From NCBI RefSeq assembly GCF_014646015.1, contig NZ_BMMQ01000006.1:203704-244560 (forward strand): DNA of 40,857 nt. Direction: 5' to 3'. Source of the stretch: Microbacterium nanhaiense. GTDB taxonomy: Bacteria; Actinomycetota; Actinomycetes; Actinomycetales; Microbacteriaceae. The position numbers and the translations under genes are program-made. The notes under the pieces are model-generated. The model worked only from the letters and a program-made list of their open reading frames with translations, did no database searches and was not told the DNA's origin. This document shows, piece by piece, positions 1 to 8,105 of the stretch. Position 1 is the stretch's first letter. The number at the start of each line of letters is the position of its first letter.

Positions 1-31
1 GACCCCTCAAAAGTGTCATTTCAACGGTGGT

Positions 32-51
32 GGGCGCGAGTGGGGGCGCCC
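32..51 (-). terminator. possible hairpin terminator after the apiosidase-like gene
   Basis: A six-base stem (GGGCGC at 32-37, GCGCCC at 46-51) lies just beyond the stop codon of the minus-strand glycosidase gene. No clear U-tract follows, so a terminator role is only a guess. No gene is seen in bases 1-58. Confidence 0.25.
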
Positions 52-58
52 GGGGCGG

Positions 59-1564
59 CTAGATGAGGTCCGTGCGGGTGATTCGGACGGCGATCGCTTC
101 GCCCTCCGGGAGGGCGATCGGCTCGGTGCCCGCGAAGGCGTAGTCGCGGTGCACCTCGTCGATCTCGACCTCGCCGGCGCGGGTGATCGTCATGTTCCAG
201 GTGTCGATGATGTCGATCACGAAGCGGTCGCCCTCCTCCGGCGCCTCGCTCATGTAGTGCGAGATGGGGATCCGCACGCGCCACGACGCCGGCGCCGTGC
301 GCCCGAAGTAGATGAGGTACTGCTTGCGGCCCCAGCCGACGCCGAGCTCCGGGTCGTCCCACTTGTCGATCGGATCGAGACCCGGCACGACGAGGTCGTC
401 GAGGATCCCGCGCAGGAAGCCGATGCGGGCGGGCGAGGATCCGCGGAGCTTGCCGCCCTCGACGATCTGCAGGCTGCCGCTCTCGGTCTCAAAGCTCTCG
501 CCGTGCGAGGCGTAGCAGCCCTCGATCGTGACGTTCCAGAAGCGGTCGACGAGTTCCTCGCCGGAGAGCTGGCCCCAGCGGGCCTCGGCGTTGCCCTCGT
601 ACTTGATCTCGTCGAGCACGATGGGCTTGTAGTACGCGTCGCGGTAGATGCGCGCACGGCCCGGCTGCTCCGTGGCGAAGCCGTTCTGGATCGACGCGTG
701 TGTGACCCACGGGCGGTTGTTGTCGAAGATGTGCACCCAGTTGTGGATGGACCGCGGGTGCTGCGAGGGGTCGATGTCGGCGATGAGCTGGCCGAGGCGG
801 TCCCAGCGCTCCTCCGGGCGGAGGAGCTGGTCGTACTCGTTACACAGCGACCACCACACGTTCGGGAAGGCCGCGAGCCGCGCGACGAGGTAGCGCGCGT
901 AGATCGCGTCCTCCTCCTCGCTCAGCTCGTTGAGGCCGAACACGCCCCGGTCGTAGGCGTTGAGGATCAGGACATCGGCCTCGATGCCCGCCTCGCCGAG
1001 GGCGCGGACGGCGCCGTCGAGCCTCTGGAAGAACTCGGGCACGGGTCGCGTCACGTCCCACCGGCTATCGGTCTTCTCGAACGGCATGAGCTCGGGGCTG
1101 TGCTCAACGGATCCACCCGCCTGCGGGAAGACCATGAAGCGCAGCTTGTTGAACCGCGCCTCGACGAAGGACGCGATCGTGTCGGAGTAGAGCGGCTCCT
1201 CCTGGTGGAGCCAGTTGTACGCGGTGCCGCCGACGGGGCGGAAGGGCGTGCCGTCGGCGTGCGCGAAGTGGAAGGTATGCGCCACGCGCACCGGACCGTG
1301 CCCCTCGGCCGCGCCGACCTCGACGGATCCCTCGACCCGGTCCAGCGCCGTGCGCGCGTCCTCGACCGCCCAGGACCAGGATCCGCTCTTCTCCGGCAGG
1401 AAGCGGGCGCGGTAGTCGCGGTCGCCGTCCCAGAATCCGGCGATCGTGACCTCGTCGCCGTCGGAGTGGCGCAGGCGCACCGTGAACGGGGCCGTCGCGA
1501 TGACCGGCAGCGCGTTCTCGCCACGGAAGGAGAGCTCGATGGGCTGGTACAGGGCGTAAGACAT
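59..1564 (-). CDS. apiosidase-like glycoside hydrolase (DUF5060 / DUF4038 / DUF5605 architecture)
   Basis: The 501-residue protein starts at ATG 1564 (MSYALYQPIEL). A reading upstream of this point belongs to the neighbouring gene's antisense. Residues 1-90 look like the beta-sandwich DUF5060. Residues 95-400 resemble the DUF4038 (beta/alpha)8 barrel, the fold of GH140 apiosidase. The C-terminal ~90 residues resemble a DUF5605-type beta domain. Likely catalytic acids are E243 in the barrel motif SLCNEYDQ and E319 in IVLDEIKYEG, the usual clan GH-A pair. There is no signal peptide, so it should act in the cytoplasm on an imported oligosaccharide. It is co-directional with the upstream SDR gene after a 26-base gap, so the two probably form an operon. 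The family also contains enzymes of unknown specificity, so apiose as substrate is an inference from domain type and from the RuBisCO-like/kinase pair nearby. Confidence 0.8.
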   Translation of the reverse strand: MSYALYQPIELSFRGENALPVIATAPFTVRLRHSDGDEVTIAGFWDGDRDYRARFLPEKSGSWSWAVEDARTALDRVEGSVEVGAAEGHGPVRVAHTFHFAHADGTPFRPVGGTAYNWLHQEEPLYSDTIASFVEARFNKLRFMVFPQAGGSVEHSPELMPFEKTDSRWDVTRPVPEFFQRLDGAVRALGEAGIEADVLILNAYDRGVFGLNELSEEEDAIYARYLVARLAAFPNVWWSLCNEYDQLLRPEERWDRLGQLIADIDPSQHPRSIHNWVHIFDNNRPWVTHASIQNGFATEQPGRARIYRDAYYKPIVLDEIKYEGNAEARWGQLSGEELVDRFWNVTIEGCYASHGESFETESGSLQIVEGGKLRGSSPARIGFLRGILDDLVVPGLDPIDKWDDPELGVGWGRKQYLIYFGRTAPASWRVRIPISHYMSEAPEEGDRFVIDIIDTWNMTITRAGEVEIDEVHRDYAFAGTEPIALPEGEAIAVRITRTDLI

Positions 1565-1590
1565 GGATCCTCTTCGATCGGGGACGGGGT

Positions 1591-2418
1591 TCAGCGCCAG
1601 TCGTGCTCGGCGGCGAAGCCGAGCTCGGCCTGGATCTTGCGGGTGGACATCAGGGATTCGTACTCGCCGAGATCGTCGGCGATGGGGGTGCCGGGGAACC
1701 ATCGCTCGGCAACGATGCGCGAGGGATCCGCGGTGCCGGACGTGGGCGCGGCGACGTTGTAGACGCGGAAGCCCGGGCGGGGCTTCGCGAGAGCGAGCGA
1801 CACGGCGAGGGCGCCGTCGCGGGCGTCGACCCAGCTCCCGATGAGGTCGCGGCGGTAGCCCGGCTCGGCGGCGCGGGCGAAGGTGTCGTATTCGTTCTCG
1901 GCGACGACGTTCGTGAAGCGCAGCGCCGTGTACGAGGTCCGACCCCAGCGCGCGAGCTGCCCCACGATCGCCTCCTCGGCGACCTTGCCCAGCCCATAGG
2001 TGTTGTTGGCGCTGGTATAGCTCTCGTCGACCGGGAGCGCGGGCGGCGCCTCGTCGAAGGGGAACCCCATGGCGGTGATGCTCGACGCGAACACGACGTT
2101 GTCGATGCCGACGCGATGCGCCGCGTGCAGCACGTTGAAGGTCGCCGTGACATTGGTGTGGAAGGTCGCGGCGTCGGGCACGAGCCCGTTGACGGGGATC
2201 GCGGCGAGGTGCACGAGCGCGTCGAGACCGTCGTGCCGGGCCGTGACGCCGAGGAGGGCGTCGAGCGTCTGGCCGTAGTCGCCGAGGTCGACCCTCGTGA
2301 AGCCGGCGCCGGGCGGCCCCACGAGGTCGAAGCCGATCACCTCGTGCCCCTCGCCGCGCAGGCGGTCGACTGTCGCGCGGCCGAGCTTGCCGCTGCTTCC
2401 GGTGACGCCGATGATCAT
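1591..2418 (-). CDS. NAD-dependent epimerase/dehydratase family protein (extended SDR)
   Basis: This 275-residue protein has the extended-SDR nucleotide-binding motif GVTGSSGKLG (residues 4-13), a conserved serine at S112/S113 and the active-site pair Y141/K145 in YGLGK. The start ATG has a good ribosome site (AAAGGGG about nine bases upstream). It is the first gene of a minus-strand unit with the apiosidase-like glycosidase. Members of this group include sugar epimerases and sugar or uronate 1-dehydrogenases; at ~275 residues the size resembles uronate dehydrogenase. In this context it could oxidise the sugar released by the glycosidase, but the substrate cannot be read from the sequence. 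A weak -10 (GATAAT, minus strand) lies at 2457-2462 with no convincing -35. Confidence 0.82.
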   Translation of the reverse strand: MIIGVTGSSGKLGRATVDRLRGEGHEVIGFDLVGPPGAGFTRVDLGDYGQTLDALLGVTARHDGLDALVHLAAIPVNGLVPDAATFHTNVTATFNVLHAAHRVGIDNVVFASSITAMGFPFDEAPPALPVDESYTSANNTYGLGKVAEEAIVGQLARWGRTSYTALRFTNVVAENEYDTFARAAEPGYRRDLIGSWVDARDGALAVSLALAKPRPGFRVYNVAAPTSGTADPSRIVAERWFPGTPIADDLGEYESLMSTRKIQAELGFAAEHDWR

Positions 2419-2483
2419 GTCCCGCCCCTTTGTGGGTGAATGAAAATTCTCTGGTGATTATCCTAACAGTGGCGGGTCCGCCG

Positions 2484-2593
2484 GGCGGGTGTCCCCTGTC
2501 GCGAGATTCTGACAATGACGCGAGATTCTGACGATTTCGGCGATTCCGCCGGATCTCAGGCGATCGTCAGAATCTCGGCTCGGCGCACCCGCC
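2484..2593. repeat. intergenic inverted repeat with duplicated left arm
   Basis: Two direct copies of CGCGAGATTCTGAC (about 2500-2513 and 2519-2532) precede an inverted copy, ATCGTCAGAATCTCG at 2563-2577. The second left arm (2521-2535) and the right arm match over 15 bases. An outer stem, GGCGGGTG (2484-2491) with CACCCGCC (2586-2593), encloses everything. It lies between the 3' end of the acyltransferase gene and the 5' end of the SDR gene, both on the minus strand. It may be a REP-like element, an operator or a terminator. Confidence 0.6.
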
Positions 2594-2610
2594 GCTGCCG
2601 GATCTCCGCC

Positions 2611-4281
2611 TCAGGCCCCGAGGATCTCGGCGGGCTCGGGGCGGTGCACGCCGCCCGGCCGGTAGCCGAGAACACTCGAGATGCCAAGCAGATCCGCGAG
2701 CAGCCAGATGATCGCGAGCCACATCTCCGTGCCCTGCAGGCCCGGCCTCTGCGTCTCGCGCTGCGGCCCGCTCGTAGCCGCCGCGAAGGGGAAGCCCTCA
2801 CCCGGGACCCAGTGCGTCAGCGCATCCTCGAGCAGGAGATTCGCGACGCGGCGGATCTCGTCCGCCCGATAGTCGGGGGCGTCCTTCCGGGCGAGCCACA
2901 GCGGGTGCGCGACATCGAGCACGTTGCAGGCGTTCTGATTCTGCCGGTCGAAGAACCGCCCCTCGCGGGCGTGGGCGAGGACCGTGTCGATCACGCGCTG
3001 CGGCCGAGCAAGCGGCACGCCGAACTGGGCGTAGCTGCCGCGCGAGGCGCGGTAGAAGCCGTTCACGAGCTGCAGGTCACCGTCGCCCGTGCCGGGCGTG
3101 CCCCACATTCCCGTGCGCGGATCCGTGTGCGCGGTCAGCCACCCGAACAGCGCCACGGCGGTCGCCTCGCTCCCCGGGGTGTTCTTCCTGCGGTTCCAGA
3201 GCAGCGCCGTGCCGAGCGCGTCGGCGTAGTTGCCCGCCGTCCAGGGCCGCCCCTCCCACGGCAGCGCCTCGAGATACGCGAGCGTGCCGTCCGCGCCCAG
3301 CTCGTCGAAGGCGGCGATCGGGTGCGCGAACGACGAGCCCAGCACGTCGAGGGCGTAGCCGACGCTGAGGATCGAGTACGGCGACTCGCTGTCGACGAGC
3401 GCCATCCCGCTCGGATCCGGGCGCCCCGCCGCGTCGAGCGGCGGCACGAGACCCGTCTCCGGATCCTGCAGCCCGCGCAGGCGCGCGACGTGCTCATCCG
3501 CCTCGAGCTGCGGCGGCACGCCGCCCAGCAGGTAGGCGGCGATCTCGACGGCGTCGCAGTGCGCGCGCACCGTCGGATCCGCGCCCGGCTTGTCGAGATA
3601 GCGCTCGCCGTCCCACGAGCGCGCGAGGATCGCGGGCACCTCGGCCCGCGCGGTCTCGGCGAAGGCCGCGACACGGGTCGCGAGATCGCCCTGCGGGGCG
3701 TCGGGCTTCACGCGCCACTTGCGCACGCGTGCCGGATTGCCCGCGACGACCGCGCCCGCGGGCACGTCCTTCGTGACGATGGATCCCGCCGCGATCATCG
3801 CGCGGTCCCCGACCGTGACGCCGTCGACGATCATGACGTGGGATCCGACCCACACGTCGTCGCCGATCGTGATGCCCTTCGCGGTGAGCGGCTGCTTGAA
3901 CACCCAGGTGTCCGCGTCCTCCATCGTGTGATTGAAGGCGAGGATCGACGTGTGCGCCCCGATCCGCACGGCGTTGCCGAGCCGGACTTCGCCGCGCACC
4001 ACGGTGAACGGGTTGATGGTGCAGTTCGTGCCCGTCAGGAGCGTGCCCGTCACGTAGGCGTGGCCGGCGATGTACGAGCTGTCGCCGAGCTCCATGCGAT
4101 CCATCTGCACGGCGGCGATCTCGGAGACGAAGCAACGCTCCCCGATGCGTACCTCCGGGTTCTGGCGCATCGCCTCGGCCTGCAGCTCGACCTGACGGGC
4201 CTTCGCCTCGTCGTCGGCGTCGCTCCAGAAGAACCACGGCGAGTAGTCGAAGTGGTTCTTGTCGAACGGAGAAGTCGTCAT
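2611..4281 (-). CDS. hexapeptide-repeat acyltransferase fused to a C-terminal alpha-helical domain
   Basis: The protein is about 556 residues long. Residues 28-190 carry left-handed beta-helix hexapeptide repeats (IGERCF, LGDSSY, LGNAVR, IGDDVW, VGDRAM) ending in the family's usual A-G-N-P-A motif, with H in SILAFNHTMED as the probable catalytic histidine. This is the fold of CoA-dependent acetyltransferases such as the xenobiotic/NodL types. The remaining ~350 residues are unlike that family. They have Trp/Gly-rich helical repeats (GLQDPETGL, WTAGNYADALGTALLW, NACNVLDVAHPLW) resembling an alpha/alpha toroid as in squalene-cyclase-like or glycan-processing proteins. ATG 4281 has GAAGGG six bases upstream. 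An alternative ATG at 4287 overlaps the stop of the permease stump as ATGA. No signal peptide is seen. A role in modifying or de-modifying acylated sugars is inferred from context only. Confidence 0.72.
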   Translation of the reverse strand: MTTSPFDKNHFDYSPWFFWSDADDEAKARQVELQAEAMRQNPEVRIGERCFVSEIAAVQMDRMELGDSSYIAGHAYVTGTLLTGTNCTINPFTVVRGEVRLGNAVRIGAHTSILAFNHTMEDADTWVFKQPLTAKGITIGDDVWVGSHVMIVDGVTVGDRAMIAAGSIVTKDVPAGAVVAGNPARVRKWRVKPDAPQGDLATRVAAFAETARAEVPAILARSWDGERYLDKPGADPTVRAHCDAVEIAAYLLGGVPPQLEADEHVARLRGLQDPETGLVPPLDAAGRPDPSGMALVDSESPYSILSVGYALDVLGSSFAHPIAAFDELGADGTLAYLEALPWEGRPWTAGNYADALGTALLWNRRKNTPGSEATAVALFGWLTAHTDPRTGMWGTPGTGDGDLQLVNGFYRASRGSYAQFGVPLARPQRVIDTVLAHAREGRFFDRQNQNACNVLDVAHPLWLARKDAPDYRADEIRRVANLLLEDALTHWVPGEGFPFAAATSGPQRETQRPGLQGTEMWLAIIWLLADLLGISSVLGYRPGGVHRPEPAEILGA

Positions 4282-4283
4282 CG

Positions 4284-4400
4284 TCATCCCTTCAGGCCTC
4301 CGCTGAGGAGGTCGAGTCGCCAGAAGCGCTGCAGCCACAGTACGAGCGCGAGGAGCGGGATCACCGAGATCGCCGCTCCCGTGATAGTCAGCGTATAGAG
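4284..4400 (-). pseudogene. C-terminal remnant of a sugar ABC transporter permease
   Basis: The last ~38 codons read like the final membrane span and tail of a MalG-type permease. They have a hydrophobic stretch (ISVIPLLALVLWLQRF) and the ending GGLKG; the intact permease at 6298-7200 ends in GSVKG. Upstream of ~4400 the frame loses all similarity and runs into promoter DNA of the SorC-type gene. No start codon with a ribosome site is present. Its stop overlaps an ATG of the acyltransferase as ATGA, as expected if the acyltransferase once followed a complete permease gene in an operon. I read it as a deletion scar. Confidence 0.7.
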
Positions 4401-4475
4401 TGCGGCCTCGCTCGCGAGACCGCGCCCAGCCGACCGTATCGGCGACCCACATGCCGAACAATTGAACCGATCGCA

Positions 4476-4503
4476 TTCGAACATCGACCGTCCGCGATAG
4501 GCT
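4476..4503 (+). promoter_or_regulatory. candidate promoter of the SorC-family regulator gene
   Basis: TTCGAA (4476-4481) and TAGGCT (4498-4503) are 16 bases apart and about 70 bases upstream of the GTG start. The -10 fits the actinobacterial TAnnnT pattern; the -35 is weak. Confidence 0.4.
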
Positions 4504-4571
4504 CTGAATAAAGATTCACTCCCGACCCGCGCGCCGCCGATGGTGCCCGAGAAGGAGAAACGGAGACCACC

Positions 4572-5546
4572 GTGCCCCAGAGCTCGATCCGCCAAGCCGA
4601 CGGCCAGACGCGACTGATGACCAAGATCGCCCGCATGTACCACGAACACGGTCTGCGTCAGGCCGAGATCGCGCGCCAATTGAGCATCTCACAGGCGAAG
4701 GTCTCGCGCCTCCTGAAGCGCGCCGAACAGGCGGGGATCATCCGCACGATCGTCACCGCGGTGCCCGGCGTCTACGCCGAGCTCGAGGAGGAGATCGAGA
4801 AGCGATACGGCCTCAACGAGGCGGTCGTCGTCGACGTCGACCCCGACGCGAGCGAGCAGGACATCCTGGCGTCGATCGGGGCCGGGGCCGCGGGCTACCT
4901 CGAGGCGTCGTTCTCGGGCCGCGACCGCATCGGCGTCTCATCGTGGAGCCAGACCGTGCTCGCGATGGTCGACCGCATGCGGCCGCTCAACCCGCGCGGC
5001 GCCGAGGAGGTCGTGCAGCTGCTGGGCGGCATGGGCGCACCCGAGGCGCAGAGCCACTCGAACCGGATCCTCGGCGAGTTCGCCCGCATGATCGGGGCGG
5101 AGGCGGTGTACGTGCCGGCGCCCGGGATCGTCGCGACGCGAGAGATCTACGAAAGCCTCATGCAGGAGGCACCCATGCAGGAGATCACGCGGCACTGGCA
5201 GGATCTCACGGTCGCGATCATGGGCATCGGCAGCATCGAGCCGTCGGCCGTGCTCGCGACCAGCGGCAATGCCTTCTCGGCGGAGGAGATCCAGAAGCTC
5301 GCCGAGGCGGGCGCCGCCGGCGACATCTGCCACCGCATCTTCCGCACAGACGGCGAGCTCGTGCACGGCGACCACGACGATCGCATCATCGCGATCCAGA
5401 CCGACGACCTCCTGCGGATCCCCCGCCGGGTCGGTCTCGCGGGCGGCCCGCGCAAACGCGACGCGATCCGCGGTGCGCTCGAGGGCAAGTGGATCACTAC
5501 CCTCATCACCGACGTGCACACCGCTGAGGCGCTGATCGCTTCCTGA
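4572..5546 (+). CDS. SorC-family sugar-binding transcriptional regulator
   Basis: The 324-residue protein has an N-terminal helix-turn-helix (about residues 28-50, RQAEIARQLSISQAKVSRLL) followed by the ~260-residue SorC/DeoR-type effector domain. Characteristic stretches are YGLNEAVVVD, IGVSSWSQTV, VVQLLGGMG, GSIEPSAVL, GDICHRIF and TDVHTAEALI. Such regulators bind phosphorylated sugars and control neighbouring catabolic genes. The start is GTG 4572 with GGAG six bases upstream. It is read away from the acyltransferase gene and converges on the ABC/racemase operon. It is therefore a candidate regulator of one or both neighbouring units, with a phosphorylated intermediate (for example the DUF1537 kinase product) as possible effector; this last point is inference. 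Confidence 0.87.
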   Translation: MPQSSIRQADGQTRLMTKIARMYHEHGLRQAEIARQLSISQAKVSRLLKRAEQAGIIRTIVTAVPGVYAELEEEIEKRYGLNEAVVVDVDPDASEQDILASIGAGAAGYLEASFSGRDRIGVSSWSQTVLAMVDRMRPLNPRGAEEVVQLLGGMGAPEAQSHSNRILGEFARMIGAEAVYVPAPGIVATREIYESLMQEAPMQEITRHWQDLTVAIMGIGSIEPSAVLATSGNAFSAEEIQKLAEAGAAGDICHRIFRTDGELVHGDHDDRIIAIQTDDLLRIPRRVGLAGGPRKRDAIRGALEGKWITTLITDVHTAEALIAS

Positions 5547-5565
5547 GGGGCGCGCGGGCGACCCG

Positions 5566-5599
5566 CGAGCGGTGCCGCGCGAGGCGCGGAAACCGCTCG
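5566..5599. terminator. GC-rich hairpin between convergent genes
   Basis: CGAGCGGT (5566-5573) pairs with ACCGCTCG (5592-5599), and the enclosed sequence can fold into a second GC stem. It sits between the converging ends of the SorC-type gene and the racemase-family gene. No U-tract is present, as is common in high-GC actinobacteria. Confidence 0.45.
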
Positions 5600-5647
5600 G
5601 GCGCGCCGCGCGGTCAGGGGAGGACCACGGGCGCGCCCGAGCGGAGC

Positions 5648-6295
5648 TTATGCGGCGAGCGTCTGCCCCAGCCGCTCGATGCCCGGGCGGAGGCTCGTGA
5701 GCACCGGCACGTCGACCGACGCGGCCTCGGCGGCCGAGGCCATGGAGGCCTGGGCGAGGACGATCACGTCGACCTCGCCGGCCCACCGCTCGATCGCCGC
5801 GACGACGAGGCGGTCGTGGGTGTCGCGGTCGCCGCTCGCGACCGCCGCGAAGGCGCCGTCGACCACCTCGCTCGAGATCTGCGGATCCCTGCCGGCGAGC
5901 TCCGCTCGCTCGCGAATCAGCGCCGTCGTCGGCTCGGAGGTCGTCGGCAGCGTGGCGATCACGGCGATGCGGGGCCCGGTCGCGACGGCGATGTCCGCCA
6001 TCGCCTCGTCGATGCGCAGCACCGAAATCCCGACCCGCTCCGAGAGGGGCCCTGCGAGCTGCGAGATCGACGAGCAGGTGAGCATGACGAGCTCGGCCCC
6101 GCCGTCCTTCGCGGCCCGAACGAGGTTCTCGAGCCGCCCCTCGACGGATCCGGACAGCTCCGGGTCGCGGAGGTCCGCGACGATCTTGTCGTCCAGATAG
6201 TTGACGGGCGTCGCGTCCGGCAGCAGCTCGCCCGCGAGCGCCATGACCGGGGGGATCACGACCGCACCGGTGTGCAGGAATGCGATTCGAGTCAT
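5648..6295 (-). CDS. aspartate/glutamate racemase-family protein with only one of the two catalytic cysteines
   Basis: The 215-residue protein has the two-lobed Asp/Glu/hydantoin racemase fold pattern. C74 sits in MLTCSSIS, the position of the first catalytic cysteine. At the second position, where family members have a Cys in a motif like LGCT, this protein has LAQASM (residues 180-185) and no cysteine. A two-base racemisation is therefore unlikely. Single-cysteine relatives include arylmalonate decarboxylase and isomerase-type enzymes. The start ATG 6295 follows the permease stop (6298) after two bases, so it is the last gene of the ABC-importer operon. That placement suggests a role in catabolism of the imported compound, perhaps on an acidic or keto intermediate. 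Confidence 0.78.
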   Translation of the reverse strand: MTRIAFLHTGAVVIPPVMALAGELLPDATPVNYLDDKIVADLRDPELSGSVEGRLENLVRAAKDGGAELVMLTCSSISQLAGPLSERVGISVLRIDEAMADIAVATGPRIAVIATLPTTSEPTTALIRERAELAGRDPQISSEVVDGAFAAVASGDRDTHDRLVVAAIERWAGEVDVIVLAQASMASAAEAASVDVPVLTSLRPGIERLGQTLAA

Positions 6296-6297
6296 GT

Positions 6298-7200
6298 TTA
6301 GCCCTTCACGGATCCGGCGGCCATGCCCGCCATGATCTTCTTGTTGAGGAAGATGAACACGATCAGCAGCGCGATGATGTTGATGCTGACCGACGCGAAC
6401 AGCGCGCCGTAGTTCGTTCCACCGTACTGGTCGGACAGGCTCAGCAGGCCGACCTGGATCGTCGCGAGCTCGGGACGGGTGGTGAACGTCAGCGCGATCA
6501 GCAGGTCGTTGAACACGCTGAAGAACTGGACGAGCCCGATCGTGAGCATGGCGTTCTTCATCATGGGGAGACCGATGATAAAGAACGAGCGCAGCGGGCT
6601 CGAGCCGTCCATCGTCGCCGCCTCGAACATCTCGCGCGGCACGGCGCGGAAGTAGGCCGCCATGAGGAAGGTGGTCAGCGGGATGCCCATCGCCGTGTAG
6701 GTGAGGATCAGCGGCCACAGGCTGTCGGTGATGCCGAGCTTGAAGTAGGTCGTGAACAGCGGCACGAGGATCATCTGGCCGGGGACCATGATGCCCGCCA
6801 TGATGAGCAGCAGCGTCTGGCGCCGCCCCTTCCAGATCATCACCTCGAGCGCGTATCCGGCCGCGACACCGAGGAAGACGATCAGCACCACGGACGGGAT
6901 CGTCACGATGAGGCTGTTGCGGTAGTTCACGAGGATGTTGCCGCGCGTGAACGCCTCGATGTAGTTGGCGAGGTTGAAGCTCTCGGGAAGGGCCCACGTC
7001 GGGTTCGCGAAGAATTCGCCCTGGGTCTTGAACGATCCGAGGACCATCCAGAGCATCGGGTACATCACCACGATGAGCAGGAGCGCGACGGCGATCCACA
7101 CGGGGATCCGCCTGAGCGCGCGCTTGACGGCGCGGCCGCGCTTCGAGGGCACCTTGCGAGACGGTGCCTTGGCCTGGATGAGGGTCTGTGTGGCGCTCAT
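6298..7200 (-). CDS. carbohydrate ABC transporter permease (MalG type)
   Basis: The 300-residue protein has six predicted membrane spans, starting with IAVALLLIVVMYPMLWMV near residue 36. It carries the EAA-loop motif EAATMDGSSPLRSFFIIGLP that contacts the ATPase, and the family's C-terminal ending GSVKG. It belongs to the CUT1 class importing oligosaccharides or sugar derivatives, with the upstream permease and lipoprotein. Its ATG follows the stop of the upstream permease after one base. No ATPase gene is in the operon, as is usual for actinobacterial CUT1 systems, which share an MsiK-type ATPase encoded elsewhere. Confidence 0.93.
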   Translation of the reverse strand: MSATQTLIQAKAPSRKVPSKRGRAVKRALRRIPVWIAVALLLIVVMYPMLWMVLGSFKTQGEFFANPTWALPESFNLANYIEAFTRGNILVNYRNSLIVTIPSVVLIVFLGVAAGYALEVMIWKGRRQTLLLIMAGIMVPGQMILVPLFTTYFKLGITDSLWPLILTYTAMGIPLTTFLMAAYFRAVPREMFEAATMDGSSPLRSFFIIGLPMMKNAMLTIGLVQFFSVFNDLLIALTFTTRPELATIQVGLLSLSDQYGGTNYGALFASVSINIIALLIVFIFLNKKIMAGMAAGSVKG

Positions 7201-7201
7201 G

Positions 7202-8083
7202 TCAGTCCTCCGTGCGCTTCGACGAGGAACGGAACACCGCGAGCGTGAACACCATGCAGAGCAGGGTGAGAATGACCGCGATCGTGGATCCGTACCCGTA
7301 CTCGGCGTATTCGAACGCGGTGCGGTACATGTACAGGGTCAGCGGCGACGTCGAGGTTCCCGGGCCGCCGTTGTTGAGGGCGAGCAGGCTGTCGAACACC
7401 TTGAGCGTCGCGTTGAAGCTGAAGATCACGGACGACAGCAGGATCGGTGCCGAGAGCGGCAGGATGATGTGCCGGACGAGGCGCAGGCCACTCGCTCCGT
7501 CGATGCGCGCCGATTCGATGACTTCGTCGGGAATGTCGATGAGACCCGTGAACAGCAGCACGGCGTAGAAGCCCATCGACGTCCACAGTGTCATGAGAAT
7601 CGCGATGAGCATGGTGCCCCACGTGGTGGCGAGGAACTCGACGCTCTCGCCGCCGAAGAGGTTGATGATGTCGTTGACGGGGCCCTGGTTGTCGCCGACG
7701 GCAACGAGGCTCTTGAAGAGCATCGACACCGCGACGGTCGGGAGCACCATCGGGAAGAACACGACGGTGCGGATGAACGCGCTCCCCTTGCGCAGCACGA
7801 AGACGTACAGCAGCGCGAGGAGGTATCCGACGGTGACCTGTGCGGCCGTCATGATGACGGCGAACATGATCGTCACCCACAGCGCGTGGAGCGCCGCCTT
7901 GTCGGTGAAGAAGGTCGCGAAGTTCTCGAAACCGACGAACGTGAAGCCGCGAAGCAGATTTCCCTGGAACAACGACAGCCCGAGCGACCAGAGCACCGGT
8001 ACGACCTTCAGCAGGACGTACACCGCCAGCACGGGCACGAGCAGGATGAGGACGGTCTTGCGGTCCCCGAAGACGCGTGACAT
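7202..8083 (-). CDS. carbohydrate ABC transporter permease (MalF type)
   Basis: The 293-residue membrane protein has six predicted spans (first near residues 9-30). Its EAA-loop is ESARIDGASGLRLVRHIILPLSAP. The start is ATG 8083 with AAGGGG five to six bases upstream; the open frame extends further upstream but without a ribosome site and into a hairpin. It forms the heterodimeric CUT1 channel with the permease at 6298-7200. It is the second gene of the minus-strand operon behind the substrate-binding lipoprotein, separated from it by 65 bases holding a strong stem-loop. Confidence 0.92.
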   Translation of the reverse strand: MSRVFGDRKTVLILLVPVLAVYVLLKVVPVLWSLGLSLFQGNLLRGFTFVGFENFATFFTDKAALHALWVTIMFAVIMTAAQVTVGYLLALLYVFVLRKGSAFIRTVVFFPMVLPTVAVSMLFKSLVAVGDNQGPVNDIINLFGGESVEFLATTWGTMLIAILMTLWTSMGFYAVLLFTGLIDIPDEVIESARIDGASGLRLVRHIILPLSAPILLSSVIFSFNATLKVFDSLLALNNGGPGTSTSPLTLYMYRTAFEYAEYGYGSTIAVILTLLCMVFTLAVFRSSSKRTED

Positions 8084-8105
8084 CGCGACCCCTTTTCGGA
8101 TACGT

